From positions 310,001 through 374,000 of the forward strand of contig NZ_FYDX01000003.1 in NCBI RefSeq assembly GCF_900187455.1: a stretch of DNA of 64,000 nucleotides, in the 5' to 3' direction. Below the pieces are notes generated by a model. The model saw only the letters and a program-made list of their open reading frames with translations, did not search any database and was not told the DNA's origin. The position numbers and the translations under genes were made by a program. Below are positions 1 to 9,687 of this stretch, in pieces. Origin of the DNA: Pseudomonas sp. Irchel 3E13 (lineage in GTDB: Bacteria > Pseudomonadota > Gammaproteobacteria > Pseudomonadales > Pseudomonadaceae). The number at the start of each line of letters is the position of its first letter. Position 1 is the stretch's first letter.

Positions 1-1149
1 CATACGCTGGGTGGTCAGCGGCTGGTTCAGTTCATGGGCGAGGGCGGCGGACATCTGTCCCAGCGCCGCCAGCTTGGTCGATTGCACCAGGCCTTCCTGG
101 GCGGTGCGCAGGTCGCGGGTGCGTTCTTCCACCAGGCGCTCCAGCTCCTCGCGGCTGCGCTGGCGCAGGCGGGCGAGGCGCAGGCGCTGGTTGACGAAGA
201 GCGCGGCGAACACCAGGGTCAGCCAGATTGCCGCGGCGGCCAGCGCGGCGTTGCGTCCGTCATCGCCGGTCTGCGGCGTGCGCAGCAGGTGCAGGGTCCA
301 GCCTTCGGCTTCCAGCGGCAGGCTTTCCCACAAGTAGTCTTGCGTGCCTTCCGGGCCCTGGACGCGGACCAGATTGCTGTTGTCGTCGAAGCGGTTGAGC
401 ACCTGGCTCTGCAAAGGCACCAAGGGCTGTTTGTCGTACTGGCGGGTCTGTTCCAGTTCGTTGAAGTCATGGGCCGAGAGGGCGTTGAGCTTGCGGTAGC
501 GCCAGCCCTCCTGGTTGGCGATGAAGACGATGCCGCGCGAGTCGCTGACCAGCAGCACGTCGTTGCCCATGCGCCATTCCCGTTCCAGCTCGGGGAATTC
601 CAGCTTGACCACCATGGCGCCAAGGAAGCGCTGGTTGTCGTCCTTCACCGCGCTGGACAGGAAGTAACCGGGAATGCCGCTGGTCACGCCCACGGCGTAG
701 AAGCGCCCGGTGCCCTGGCTGAGGGTCTGCTTGAAGTACGGCCGGAAGCCGTAGTTGTGGCCCACATAGGTGCTCGGCAGGCGCCAGTTGCTGGCGGCCA
801 CGGCCAGGCCGGTGTGGTCGAGCAGTTCCAGGGTGGAGGAATTGGCCGCGCCGTTGATGCGCTCCAGCTTGCGGTTGAGCAGGTTCTGGGTGGCGGCATC
901 CACCGGCCCGCCGAGGGCGGCGATCAGTTCCGGGTCCAGCGCCAGCACCGCGGGCAAGGCGCGGTAGCGTTCGATCAGGGTGTGCAGCGAAGTGGCGTAC
1001 AGGCCCAGTTGCTGGTTGGCCCGTTCCGCTTCCTCGACCATGGCCTGGCGTTGTGCGTGGTGCATGGCCCAGGCCGCGGCGAGCAAGGTGCCGGCGCTGA
1101 TCAGCAGAAGGATCAGGCCAAGGCGCAGGGTGCGAAAGGAAAAAAGCAT
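1..1149 (-). CDS. DctB-type sensor histidine kinase, N-terminal 383 residues (cut by window edge)
   Basis: The reading frame runs from an ATG at 1149 to base 1 without a stop, so only the N-terminal part is visible. Residues 7-28 form a membrane anchor. A long periplasmic region of the double-PDC (dCache) type follows, and a second membrane segment lies near residues 310-328. A coiled segment then leads into the dimerisation box LGQMSAALAHELNQPL, in which His372 should be the phosphorylated residue. This box and layout are typical of DctB/AauS kinases, which sense C4-dicarboxylates or acidic amino acids and act through a sigma-54-dependent response regulator, probably encoded just outside the window. 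The gene starts 63 bp after the bglX stop on the same strand, so it may be co-transcribed with bglX. The ligand cannot be told from the sequence. Confidence 0.85.
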   Translation of the reverse strand, partial: MLFSFRTLRLGLILLLISAGTLLAAAWAMHHAQRQAMVEEAERANQQLGLYATSLHTLIERYRALPAVLALDPELIAALGGPVDAATQNLLNRKLERINGAANSSTLELLDHTGLAVAASNWRLPSTYVGHNYGFRPYFKQTLSQGTGRFYAVGVTSGIPGYFLSSAVKDDNQRFLGAMVVKLEFPELEREWRMGNDVLLVSDSRGIVFIANQEGWRYRKLNALSAHDFNELEQTRQYDKQPLVPLQSQVLNRFDDNSNLVRVQGPEGTQDYLWESLPLEAEGWTLHLLRTPQTGDDGRNAALAAAAIWLTLVFAALFVNQRLRLARLRQRSREELERLVEERTRDLRTAQEGLVQSTKLAALGQMSAALAHELNQPLTTQRM

Positions 1150-1212
1150 CGATAAGCCATCCGCGGCGATGGGGAAGGCCGCGAGGCGCTTCCCCTTGGG
1201 CAGGGCGGCGCG

Positions 1213-3510
1213 TTACAGCAGCTCGAAGCTCTGCTGTTGCACCGTCTCGGAGTCCAGGCCGACCTGTACGTTGAACTCACCCGGTTCGGCGGCGAGTTTC
1301 AATTGGCTGTTGTAGAACTTCAGGTCGTCTTCGCTGATACGGAAGGTCACGACCCGCTCTTCGCCAGCCTTGAGCAGGACTTTCTGGAAGTTTTTCAGTT
1401 CCTTGACCGGGCGGCTCATGGATGCGGCGACATCCTGCAGGTAAAGCTGCACCACGGTTTCGCCGTCACGCTTGCCGGTGTTCTTCACCTTGACGCTGGC
1501 TTCCAGGCTGCCGCCCTGTTTCAGGGTCTTCGCTGAAAGGGTCAGTGGCGACACGGAGAACTCGGTGTAGCTCAGCCCGTAACCGAACGGATACAGCGGG
1601 CCGTTGGGCTCCTCGAAGTACTGCGAGGTGTAGTTGCCCGGCTTGCCCGGGGTGAACGGCCGGCCGATGCGCATGTGGTTGTAGTACATCGGAATCTGGC
1701 CGACCGAGCGTGGGAAGGTGATCGGCAGCTTGCCGGACGGGTTGTAGTCGCCGAACAGCACGTCGGCGATGGCGTTGCCGCCTTCGGTGCCGGAGAACCA
1801 GGTTTCCAGCAGGGCGTCGGCCTGTTCGCGTTCCCAGTTGATCGACAGCGGACGGCCGTTCATCAGCACCAGCACCAGCGGCTTGCCGGTGGCTTTCAGC
1901 GCCTTGATCAGGTCGCGTTGCACGGCCGGGACTTCCAGGGTGGTGCGGCTGGACGATTCGTGGGACATGCCACGGGATTCGCCAACCACGGCCACGATCA
2001 CGTCGGACTGTTGGGCGGCCTTGACCGCTTCGTCGATCAATACCGCGGCAGGGCGCGGGTCGTTGACGATTTCCGGGGCGTCGAAGTTGAGGAAGTTCAG
2101 GTAGTCGAACATGGCTTTGTCGCCGGTGATGTTCGAGCCCTTGGCGTAGACCAGTTTGGCCTTGTCGCCGACCGCGCGGCGCAGACCTTCGCGGACGGTG
2201 ACCGAGTGCACCGGCTTACCGTCGGCGGCCCAACTGCCCATCATGTCGATGGGCGCATCGGCCAGCGGCCCGACCAAGGCGATGGTGCCGGCCTTTTTCA
2301 GCGGCAGGGTCTGCTTGCGGTTTTCCAGCAGCACCAAGCTGCGGCGCGCCACGTCGCGGGCGGCTTCGCGGTGCAGGCGGGAATCGGCGTAGTAGTCCGG
2401 CACATCGTTTTCCGGCTTGCCGATCCGTACGTACGGGTCCTTGAACAGGCCCATTTCGTACTTGGCGCCGAGCACCTCGCGCACCGCCTGGTCTAGCTCG
2501 GCCTGGCTGACTTCGCCGGACTTGAGCAGGCCCGGGAGTTCTTCGCCGTAGAGCGAGTCGTTCATGCTCATGTCGATGCCGGCCTTGATCGCCAGCTTGG
2601 CCGCCTCGCGGCCGTCGCGGGCGACGCCGTGACGGATCAGCTCCTGGATGGCGCCGTGGTCGCTGATGGTCACGCCGTTGAAGCCCCACTCCTTGCGCAG
2701 CAGGTCGTTCATCAGCCAGGTGTTGGAGGTGGCGGGCACGCCGTTGATGGAGTTCAGCGCCACCATCACCCCGCCGGCACCGGCGTCGATGGCCGCGCGG
2801 TAGGGCGGCAGGTAGTCGTTGTACATCTTCGGCAGGCTCATATCGACCGTGTTGTAGTCGCGCCCGCCTTCCACCGCGCCGTACAGGGCGAAGTGCTTGA
2901 CGATGGCCATGATGCTGTCGTGCTCGGCCGGGCTTTTGCCTTGGAACGACTTGACCATCACTTCGCCGATCCGCGAGGTCAGCCAGGTGTCTTCGCCGAA
3001 GCCTTCACTGGTGCGGCCCCAGCGCGGGTCGCGGGCGATGTCGACCATCGGCGCGAAGGTCATGTCGAGGGCGTCGGCGGAGGCTTCGATGGCCGAGGTG
3101 CGGCCGACGGTGGCGATGGCGTTCATGTCCCAGCTCGACGCCAGGCCCAGGCCGATCGGGAAAATGGTGCGGTTGCCGTGGATGGTGTCATAGGCGAAGA
3201 ACATCGGGATCTTCAGCCGGCTGCGCATGGCCGCGTCCTGCATCGGCCGGTTTTCCGGGCCGGTGCGCGAGTTGAAGGTGCCGCCGATGCGGCCGGCGGC
3301 GATCTCCTCGCGGATCTTCTCCCGCGGCATCTCCGGGCCGATGCTGATCAGGCGCAACTGGCCGATCTTCTCGTCCTGGGTCATCTGGCCCAGCAACTTG
3401 TCGACGAACACCTTCTTCTCTTGCAGGTGCGCGGCGGCGGCGGAGGTGTCGGCCAGGGCCGTCTGACTGGCCAGGCTGACGAGCAGGCCCAGCAAACACA
3501 GCTTGTTCAT
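1213..3510 (-). CDS. bglX: Periplasmic beta-glucosidase BglX (glycoside hydrolase family 3)
   Basis: The 765-residue protein has the usual length of BglX. I chose the ATG at 3510 because it places a signal peptide (ending ...SQTALA, residues 1-20) at the N-terminus; an in-frame ATG at 3540 would add ten unneeded residues. GH3 hallmarks are present: DPRWGR near 161, KHF near 205, and the nucleophile motif TISDHGA with Asp284. The central alpha/beta sandwich domain and a C-terminal fibronectin-III-like domain follow. The enzyme removes glucose from the non-reducing ends of beta-glucosides in the periplasm. No secretion or regulatory partner is adjacent; the next gene on the same strand is a sensor kinase. 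Confidence 0.95.
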   Translation of the reverse strand: MNKLCLLGLLVSLASQTALADTSAAAAHLQEKKVFVDKLLGQMTQDEKIGQLRLISIGPEMPREKIREEIAAGRIGGTFNSRTGPENRPMQDAAMRSRLKIPMFFAYDTIHGNRTIFPIGLGLASSWDMNAIATVGRTSAIEASADALDMTFAPMVDIARDPRWGRTSEGFGEDTWLTSRIGEVMVKSFQGKSPAEHDSIMAIVKHFALYGAVEGGRDYNTVDMSLPKMYNDYLPPYRAAIDAGAGGVMVALNSINGVPATSNTWLMNDLLRKEWGFNGVTISDHGAIQELIRHGVARDGREAAKLAIKAGIDMSMNDSLYGEELPGLLKSGEVSQAELDQAVREVLGAKYEMGLFKDPYVRIGKPENDVPDYYADSRLHREAARDVARRSLVLLENRKQTLPLKKAGTIALVGPLADAPIDMMGSWAADGKPVHSVTVREGLRRAVGDKAKLVYAKGSNITGDKAMFDYLNFLNFDAPEIVNDPRPAAVLIDEAVKAAQQSDVIVAVVGESRGMSHESSSRTTLEVPAVQRDLIKALKATGKPLVLVLMNGRPLSINWEREQADALLETWFSGTEGGNAIADVLFGDYNPSGKLPITFPRSVGQIPMYYNHMRIGRPFTPGKPGNYTSQYFEEPNGPLYPFGYGLSYTEFSVSPLTLSAKTLKQGGSLEASVKVKNTGKRDGETVVQLYLQDVAASMSRPVKELKNFQKVLLKAGEERVVTFRISEDDLKFYNSQLKLAAEPGEFNVQVGLDSETVQQQSFELL

Positions 3511-3696
3511 GGATTCAGTTCTCGAGGCTCGCGCCGGCATTCACGGTGGATACCGGCCAGCCGAAATTGGGGGAGCGGCTATTGTTGTAGTTTGCTGGGG
3601 CATGTTTTTAGCCGATTGGGCCTGCACTATCCAGCGGCGGCCACGGATTATGCCTCAAGTCCGGTGCGTTACGGATAATCAAGGAGCGTTGCGACG

Positions 3697-4293
3697 ATGC
3701 GGGTATTCAAGGGTGCGAAGCCGTGGTTGCTGGTGCTGCTGGCCAGCCTGCTGGCCGGCTGCGGGATCAACAATATTCCCAACTATGACGAACAGGTGAA
3801 GGCGGCCTGGGGCCAGGTACAGAACCAGTACCAGCGCCGCGCCGACCTGATCCCCAACCTGGTGGAAACGGTCAAGGGCTATGCCCGGCATGAACAGGAA
3901 ACCCTGACCGCGGTGATCGAGGCGCGGGCCAAGGCGACGTCGATCCAGGTCGACGCCAGCACCCTCGACGATCCGGAAAAACTGCGCCAGTTCCAGGCCG
4001 CGCAGTCGCAGTTGAGCGGTGCGCTGAGCCGGCTGATGGTGGTCTCGGAACGGTACCCGGACCTCAAGGCCAATCAGAACTTCCTCGCCCTGCAGTCCCA
4101 GCTCGAAGGCACGGAAAACCGCATCGCCGTGGCGCGCAAGGATTTCATCGCCGCCGTGCAGCGCTACAACACCGAGATTCGCACCTTCCCCGGACGGATC
4201 TGGCACAGCGTGATGTACAGCGACCTGCCGCTGCGCGAGAGCTTCGAAGCGACCAGTGCCGATGCCGACAAAGCCCCTGAAGTGAAATTCTGA
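3697..4293 (+). CDS. lemA: LemA family lipoprotein
   Basis: This is a 198-residue LemA protein. The N-terminus has a hydrophobic segment ending in a lipobox (LLAGC, Cys22), so it is probably lipid-anchored. The family signature follows: a region with W, QYQRRADLIPNLVETVKGYA-like sequence (about residues 42-62), then long alpha-helices and the conserved YNTEIRTFPG near the C-terminus. A good ribosome binding site (AAGGAG) lies about 11 bases before the ATG. It overlaps the next gene by one base (TGATG), and it is followed by two TPM-domain genes, the usual lemA cluster. The molecular function of LemA proteins is not well defined. Confidence 0.92.
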   Translation: MRVFKGAKPWLLVLLASLLAGCGINNIPNYDEQVKAAWGQVQNQYQRRADLIPNLVETVKGYARHEQETLTAVIEARAKATSIQVDASTLDDPEKLRQFQAAQSQLSGALSRLMVVSERYPDLKANQNFLALQSQLEGTENRIAVARKDFIAAVQRYNTEIRTFPGRIWHSVMYSDLPLRESFEATSADADKAPEVKF

Positions 4294-5045
4294 TGCGCCT
4301 GTTCAAGGCCGTGGTGCTGCTGGCGCTGTTCGCCATGGCCCTGACGGTGCGCGCCGAGCCGTCATTTCCGGCGCTTAGCGGGCGGGTGGTGGACAACGCC
4401 AACCTGCTCGACGCCCATACCCGCGGCCAACTCGGGCAGATGCTCGAAGCCCATGAACAGAGCACCGGCGAGCAGGTCGTGGTGGTCACGCTGACCGACC
4501 TGCAAGGTCTGCCCATCGAGGATTACGGCTATCAGTTGGGCCGCCATTGGGGCATCGGCCAGAAGGGCAAGGACAACGGCGCGCTGCTGATCGTCGCCCC
4601 CGAGCAACGCAAGGTCCGCATCGAAGTGGGTTACGGGCTGGAAGAACGCCTCACCGACGCGCAGTCGTCGGTCATCATCAACCGGATCATCCTGCCGGCC
4701 TTCAAGCGCGGCGAACTCAGCCAGGGCATCGTCCAGGGCGCGGCCGCGATCCTGCAGGTACTCGGCGGCAACCCGCTGGCCCAGCCGTCCGCGCTCAGCG
4801 GCGGGCAAAGCGAGGGTGAGTCGCCGTCCTTGCTGTCCATCGGGCTGTTCATTCTGATGGTGGTGGTTGTGCTGTATTTGCAGGGCCTTGGTGGCGGCGG
4901 CCGGCGTGGCGGGCCGGGTGGCGGTTTTGGCGGTGGCTTCGGCGGGCTGGGCGGCGGCGGTGGATTCGGTCGCGGCGGTGGAGGTGGTGGCTTTGGCGGC
5001 GGTGGCGGCAGTTTTGGCGGCGGCGGATCGTCCGGTAGCTGGTGA
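4293..5045 (+). CDS. TPM-domain membrane protein with glycine-rich tail
   Basis: This 250-residue protein begins with a signal peptide (MRLFKAVVLLALFAMALTVRA). A TPM domain follows (about residues 27-150, with VVDNANLLD and YGYQLGRHWGIG and the QRKVRIEVGYGLEERL strand). One membrane helix lies near 180-200, and the last 50 residues are almost entirely Gly, Phe and Ser. This layout is typical of the YgcG family encoded with LemA. Its start codon overlaps the lemA stop, so translation is probably coupled. The TPM fold is found in phosphatases and photosystem repair factors; the exact activity here is unknown. Confidence 0.9.
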   Translation: MRLFKAVVLLALFAMALTVRAEPSFPALSGRVVDNANLLDAHTRGQLGQMLEAHEQSTGEQVVVVTLTDLQGLPIEDYGYQLGRHWGIGQKGKDNGALLIVAPEQRKVRIEVGYGLEERLTDAQSSVIINRIILPAFKRGELSQGIVQGAAAILQVLGGNPLAQPSALSGGQSEGESPSLLSIGLFILMVVVVLYLQGLGGGGRRGGPGGGFGGGFGGLGGGGGFGRGGGGGGFGGGGGSFGGGGSSGSW

Positions 5046-5140
5046 GTGCGCGGGTGTGGCGGGAAACCCTGTAGGCGCGGCCGGCCGGTCGATCCCGTGG
5101 AAATCGCGGCGCATTTGAATTGTGTTCAAGGAACAACCTG

Positions 5141-5758
5141 ATGGCATTGCTCAATGAGTTGCAACAACGACAGGTCGCGGAGGCGATCGCTGCGGTCGAG
5201 AAACACACCGACGCGGAGCTGGTCACGGTGCTGGCCCGCAGCGCCGATGACTATGCCTATGTGCCGCTGGTCTGGGCCAGCCTGCTGGCGCTACTGGTGC
5301 CGGGGCTGGTGTATTACGTCACGGGCTGGTTCAGCGCCCACGGTCTGCTGATTACCCAATGGCTGACGTTTATCGTGCTGTGCCTGGTGCTGCGCTTGCC
5401 GCTGTTCACCAGTCGCCTGGTGCCGAAGGCGGTGCGCCACTGGCGCGCGTCGAACCTGGCGCGGCGGCAGTTTCTCGAACAGAACCTGCACCACACCGAA
5501 GGCCGCACCGGTGTGCTGATTTTCGTCAGCGAGGCGGAGCGTTATGTGGAAATCCTGGTGGACGACGGCATCGCCTCGCGCCTGGACAATCAGGCCTGGG
5601 AGGCCATCGTCGCCGGCTTCACCGCCCAGGTGCGCGCGGGCCAGACGCTCGCGGGTTTTCTCACCTGCATCGAGGCGTGTGGCGAATTGCTCAAGGCTCA
5701 TGTGCCGCTGACCCATAGCCGCAACGAGCTTCCCAATCGTCTGGTGATCCTCGACTGA
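5141..5758 (+). CDS. TPM-domain protein, second member of the lemA cluster
   Basis: The gene encodes a 205-residue protein. I chose the ATG at 5141 because AAGGAACA lies ten bases before it; an alternative start 21 bases upstream lacks such a site. The first 35 residues (LQQRQVAEAIAAVEKHTDAELV) match the start of a TPM domain. Two membrane helices (about residues 40-90) interrupt the sequence, and the remaining TPM core (TGVLIFVSEAERYVEILVDD) follows. There is no signal peptide, unlike its neighbour. It lies 95 bp after the first TPM gene and is probably part of the same transcript. Function is unknown. Confidence 0.88.
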   Translation: MALLNELQQRQVAEAIAAVEKHTDAELVTVLARSADDYAYVPLVWASLLALLVPGLVYYVTGWFSAHGLLITQWLTFIVLCLVLRLPLFTSRLVPKAVRHWRASNLARRQFLEQNLHHTEGRTGVLIFVSEAERYVEILVDDGIASRLDNQAWEAIVAGFTAQVRAGQTLAGFLTCIEACGELLKAHVPLTHSRNELPNRLVILD

Positions 5759-5864
5759 TGCCGCGCTGATCGACAAAAGCTGTGCGCTGGCCGGGCATCA
5801 ACGTAAAATGCCCGCCATTGCGCGCCGGCTGGCGCCCCCGCAACCCCCGAGGCACCCAATCCCC

Positions 5865-7082
5865 ATGTCCGCTACCCCCACCGCCCAGGCCGCGCCGGAT
5901 GCGCGTGCGCAGTTTCTCGCCCTGTTGGCCGAGAGCCTGCACCAGCAGTCCTTCGTCAAGCTGGTACTGGCCCGTCACGTCGGCGCCGAAGCCGACCTGC
6001 AACGCATCATCGCCAAGCCGCTGACGGTCAAGGGGCAGGCCTGCCTGTCATTCGTCCATCGCTACAAGACCCGCGACATCACCCGCAACCTGCCGCTGGA
6101 CGAAGCGCTGGCGCAGATCGGCGAATGGCTGCCGGGCGCGTTTCGCAATGCCCACCTGCTGAGCCTGGCCGATGACGCGCAACTGGAGTTCAGCAAGAAG
6201 GGCAAGCCGATGCTGCACCGCAACGCCGCGCAGCAAGAGCGCCAGGCCGCGGGCGGCGAGCATGACCGCGAGAAGAAACGCTACCTGGAACTGAGCCGGC
6301 CGTTCCTTCAGGACCTCGGCGTGACCGACAAGCAGCAGGCGCTGATCCCGGCCATGTCGCGCAAGTGGAAGCAGATCAACAAGTTCATCGAGGTGTTTTC
6401 CCATGCCTTCGCCAGTGTTTCGCTGGCGGACGACAAACCCGTGCGGGTGGCGGATTTCGGCTCGGGCAAGGGCTACCTGACCTTCGCCATCCACGATTAC
6501 TTGAGCAACACGTTGCAGCGTCAGGCGCAGGTGACGGGTGTCGAACTGCGTCCGGACATGGTCGAACTGTGCAACGCCGCCGCTGCTCATCTTGAACATC
6601 CGGGCCTGGTGTTCGAACAGGGTGACGTGCGCACCGTCGTGCCGGCCGAGATCGATGTGATGATCGCCCTGCATGCCTGCGATATCGCCACCGACTACGC
6701 GATCCACACCGGCATCCGTTGTGGCGCGGCGATCATCATGTGCTCGCCGTGCTGCCACAAACAGATCCGTCCGCAACTGCACAGCCCGGGGTTGCTCAAG
6801 CCGATGCTGCAATACGGTCTGCACCTCGGGCAGCAGGCGGAAATGCTGACCGACAGCCTGCGTGCGCTGTACCTGGAAGCCTGTGGTTACGACACCAAGG
6901 TGTTCGAGTTCATCTCGTTGGAACACACCAACAAGAACAAGATGATCCTTGCGACCAAGCGCAAGGACGCGGGGGATCCAGCGGCGTTGCTGGAGAAGAT
7001 CGCGGAGCTGAAGGCGTTCTATGGGGTTTCTGAGCATTGTCTGGAGACATTGCTGCGGGCGGATCAACTGATTCCGGCGTGA
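5865..7082 (+). CDS. Class I SAM-dependent methyltransferase (Methyltransf_32-like)
   Basis: The 405-residue protein contains a clear SAM-binding motif I (VADFGSGKGYLTFA) in its middle. Motif II-like VTGVELRPDMVELC follows, then ALHACDIATDYA, and a short cysteine-rich motif (MCSPCCHKQ). This arrangement matches the Methyltransf_32 group; the N-terminal 170 residues are a separate domain I do not recognise. I preferred the ATG at 5865 (MSATPT) over one 57 bases upstream because the upstream extension is proline/arginine-rich and unconvincing. No substrate can be assigned; RNA or protein methylation are both possible. It converges on the TonB receptor gene downstream. Confidence 0.85.
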   Translation: MSATPTAQAAPDARAQFLALLAESLHQQSFVKLVLARHVGAEADLQRIIAKPLTVKGQACLSFVHRYKTRDITRNLPLDEALAQIGEWLPGAFRNAHLLSLADDAQLEFSKKGKPMLHRNAAQQERQAAGGEHDREKKRYLELSRPFLQDLGVTDKQQALIPAMSRKWKQINKFIEVFSHAFASVSLADDKPVRVADFGSGKGYLTFAIHDYLSNTLQRQAQVTGVELRPDMVELCNAAAAHLEHPGLVFEQGDVRTVVPAEIDVMIALHACDIATDYAIHTGIRCGAAIIMCSPCCHKQIRPQLHSPGLLKPMLQYGLHLGQQAEMLTDSLRALYLEACGYDTKVFEFISLEHTNKNKMILATKRKDAGDPAALLEKIAELKAFYGVSEHCLETLLRADQLIPA

Positions 7083-7089
7083 GTGAATC

Positions 7090-7108
7090 GGGGCCGCAAG
7101 GCGGCCCC
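7090..7108. terminator. GC-rich hairpin between convergent genes
   Basis: A perfect 8-bp stem (GGGGCCGC/GCGGCCCC) with an AAG loop lies between the stops of the methyltransferase and the TonB receptor. Neither side has a T-run, so it may be a weak bidirectional terminator or an mRNA 3' end stabiliser. Confidence 0.4.
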
Positions 7109-7116
7109 CACGTTAC

Positions 7117-9687
7117 TCAGAAGAACCGGGTAATGCTCACCTTGGCATTGCGCCCCGTGCTGTAGACGTTGTTGTCGCTGAGCATCGGCACGTAATCGCG
7201 GTTGAACATGTTGTCGAGGGTGAAGTTGACCTCGGTGCCCTTCAGGTACTGCTGCTTCGGTTTCCAGCTGGCGAACAGGCCCTGGACGTTGTAGGCGTCG
7301 TTGGCGCGATGGTCCCAGGCGCTGTCACCCAGTGCGCTGCCCATGAAACCCGGTGGGTATTTGTCGCTCGGCAGACGATCGGTCTGGCGTACCCACAGGC
7401 CTTTCCAGCCCACCACCACATCCCATTCGGGAATCTTCACACCCAGACGCGCCACCCATTTCGGTGCTGGTACATCCCGCGCCCAGACATCCGGGCCCCA
7501 CGGGTTGTTGTAGGCGCCTTCGTGTTTGCCGGTCATCCAGGTGTAGGAGAGGGTGCCGAACAGGTAGGTGGAATCGTAGAAGCTTTCCACCTCGAAGCCC
7601 TTGTAGGTCACGCCGTCGAGATTGCGGTAGTTGCCGATCAGGTAGTTGCCGCAGGCCTGGCTGATACTGCCGCCGGTCACGTTCTGCGCCTGGCACTCGA
7701 CACCGAGGTTCTTGAAGATCTCGTCCTTGATCTTGTTGTGGAACAGGGTGGTGCGGACCTGCAGGTTGTCGTCGGCGAAGAACAGGCCGGAGAAGTCGGT
7801 GACGTTACCCGCACGCAGGGCGGTGACGCGCTCTGGATCGAGGTCGCGGCTGGTGGCGCTGCGCGTGCTGGCCGCGCTCTGTACTTCGTATTGCTCGTCG
7901 ATGACCGGCGCACGCCAGGTCTTCGAATAGTCGGCGAAGAACGCAACGTCGTCGGTGGCACGCCAGAACACGGACAGGCGCGGCGACCAGCCGGTGTAGG
8001 TCTTGGCGCTGTAGTCGTGGCCAGCCGAGGCTACGTTGTAGAACGGCGCGTCGTTATCTTCGCCGCGGTTGCGCACATGGTCGTAGCGCAGCGACGGGGT
8101 TATGGTCACCTGGCCGAGGGTGATGGCGTCCTGCACGTAGGCGCTGTTGGTGTCCACTTTGCCGTGGGGCATGAAGTTCGGCTGGAAGTGGCCGTAGTTG
8201 TAGGCTGCGGTGTTTTGCGCGGTGCCCGGCATCCACATTTCGGTTTCGCGGGAGTGGCGGTGCAGTTCGGCGCCGGTGGTCAGCGAGTGCTCCAGCACGC
8301 CGGTACTGAACTGCGCGGTGTTGCGCACTTCGAAGTTGCGGTCCTTGTATTCGGTCTCCATGCGCCGGCCGCCGGTGGCGAGCTGGAAGAAGGCGTTGGG
8401 CCCGCGTTCGTCGGTCTGATCGACATCGGACTCCGAATAGCTGACTTCCAGGTTGACCAGCGGATTGTCCACCGGCTGGAAGCGGTACTTGGCCGACCAG
8501 GTGGTGTCGATGGTTTCGCGGTGGGCGAGGAAGCGGCGAATGGCGTCGCTGTAACCGTAGCGGTCGATATTGGCCTGGGTCGGCGGCGTCGAGTAGTTGG
8601 TCGACGAGTAGCGGGTCATGCGTTGGTTGTTCGAGCGCGAGTAGGACAGGCCGAGCGACTGCTCATCGGTGAGCTGGACATTCAGCTTGAACAGGCCGCC
8701 TTCCAGGTCCTGGGCGCTGTCGGGCAGGCGCTTGGGATTGATCGGGTACTGGTTGCGTGGGTCGGGCTGCGACGAGGCCAGCTTGAAATCGTCGCCGTCG
8801 CGCTTGGTCAGGTAGACCAGACCGTCGATACGGCGGTCTTCAGTGCGCCCGAACAGGGCCGTACTGTAGACCTGTTGATGGTCGTTGCTGGAGTAGCCGT
8901 ATTTGACCATCGCGCCGGTGTCGCGGCCTTCCTGCAGCAGGTCCGGGGCATTTTTGGTGGTCATGTGCACGCTGCCGGCAAGGCCCGTGTTGCCCACGAA
9001 CGGCGAGTGCGGGCCTTTCTCGACCTCGATGCTCTTGATCAGCTCCGGCTCGACGAACATCGTGCCTTGCTGATAGCGCTCGAAGCCGGTCTTGGTGGCG
9101 CCGTCGACGGTCAGTTGCACGTCCTCGGCGTCGCCCATGCCCCAGATATTGATCTTCTGCCCGCCGGGCATCATGGAACCGGCCATTTCCACGCCGGGCA
9201 GGGTGCTCAGCAGGGACGGCACGTTGTTCGCCTGTTCACGGTCGATATCGCGCTGGGTCAGGGTCGAGCGGCCGACGGTGGCCGGGGTCACCTGCTGGCC
9301 GTCGCCGACGATGCTCATGGCGCCGAGCTGGATGGACGTGTTGTTGTTGCCGGGAGGCGTGGTTTCGTCTTCCTTCGGGCGCACCACGTAGGTGGTGCCC
9401 ACCTTGACCAGCGTGAAGCGGCTGCTGGCGAGCAGGCGGGCAATCGCTTCCTCGGCGCTGAAATTGCCGCGCAGGGCTGGCGCGGAAACGTTGCGCAGCA
9501 ACGACTCGTCGAACAGCAGTTGCACTTTGGTCTGTTGCGCCACCTGGCTCAGCGAGGTGGCCAGTGGCTGGGCTGGCAACTGCAGCTCAACGGGTGCGGC
9601 CTGGGCCTGAAGGCTAAGGGCCAGGCACACGGCAAGCAGCGATGGACGGGCAGACAACGGCTTGGAAGGTCGAAACGCGCGAAACAT
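7117..9687 (-). CDS. TonB-dependent receptor with signalling (STN) domain, probably for heme (HxuA-like)
   Basis: The 856-residue outer-membrane receptor has a signal peptide ending ...LSLQAQA. A secretin/TonB N-terminal (STN) signalling domain follows at about residues 35-105, then a TonB box region, a plug (about 130-250) and a 22-strand barrel ending in RFF. I chose the ATG at 9687 because GGGGGA precedes it. The barrel contains WRAP...LDPERV, which resembles the FRAP...NPxLKPE signature of heme/hemoglobin receptors. STN receptors signal to an anti-sigma factor such as the one encoded next to it. The sigma, anti-sigma and receptor order and the length fit the Hxu system of P. aeruginosa (PA1300-1302, recalled). 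HasR is an alternative, but no hemophore gene is adjacent. A Fur-box-like site lies upstream. Confidence 0.85.
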   Translation of the reverse strand: MFRAFRPSKPLSARPSLLAVCLALSLQAQAAPVELQLPAQPLATSLSQVAQQTKVQLLFDESLLRNVSAPALRGNFSAEEAIARLLASSRFTLVKVGTTYVVRPKEDETTPPGNNNTSIQLGAMSIVGDGQQVTPATVGRSTLTQRDIDREQANNVPSLLSTLPGVEMAGSMMPGGQKINIWGMGDAEDVQLTVDGATKTGFERYQQGTMFVEPELIKSIEVEKGPHSPFVGNTGLAGSVHMTTKNAPDLLQEGRDTGAMVKYGYSSNDHQQVYSTALFGRTEDRRIDGLVYLTKRDGDDFKLASSQPDPRNQYPINPKRLPDSAQDLEGGLFKLNVQLTDEQSLGLSYSRSNNQRMTRYSSTNYSTPPTQANIDRYGYSDAIRRFLAHRETIDTTWSAKYRFQPVDNPLVNLEVSYSESDVDQTDERGPNAFFQLATGGRRMETEYKDRNFEVRNTAQFSTGVLEHSLTTGAELHRHSRETEMWMPGTAQNTAAYNYGHFQPNFMPHGKVDTNSAYVQDAITLGQVTITPSLRYDHVRNRGEDNDAPFYNVASAGHDYSAKTYTGWSPRLSVFWRATDDVAFFADYSKTWRAPVIDEQYEVQSAASTRSATSRDLDPERVTALRAGNVTDFSGLFFADDNLQVRTTLFHNKIKDEIFKNLGVECQAQNVTGGSISQACGNYLIGNYRNLDGVTYKGFEVESFYDSTYLFGTLSYTWMTGKHEGAYNNPWGPDVWARDVPAPKWVARLGVKIPEWDVVVGWKGLWVRQTDRLPSDKYPPGFMGSALGDSAWDHRANDAYNVQGLFASWKPKQQYLKGTEVNFTLDNMFNRDYVPMLSDNNVYSTGRNAKVSITRFF

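Noticed and set aside
34..1155. Open frame of 373 codons on the plus strand at the left edge
   Set aside because: The minus strand encodes a clear DctB-type kinase with a correct H-box across the same bases.
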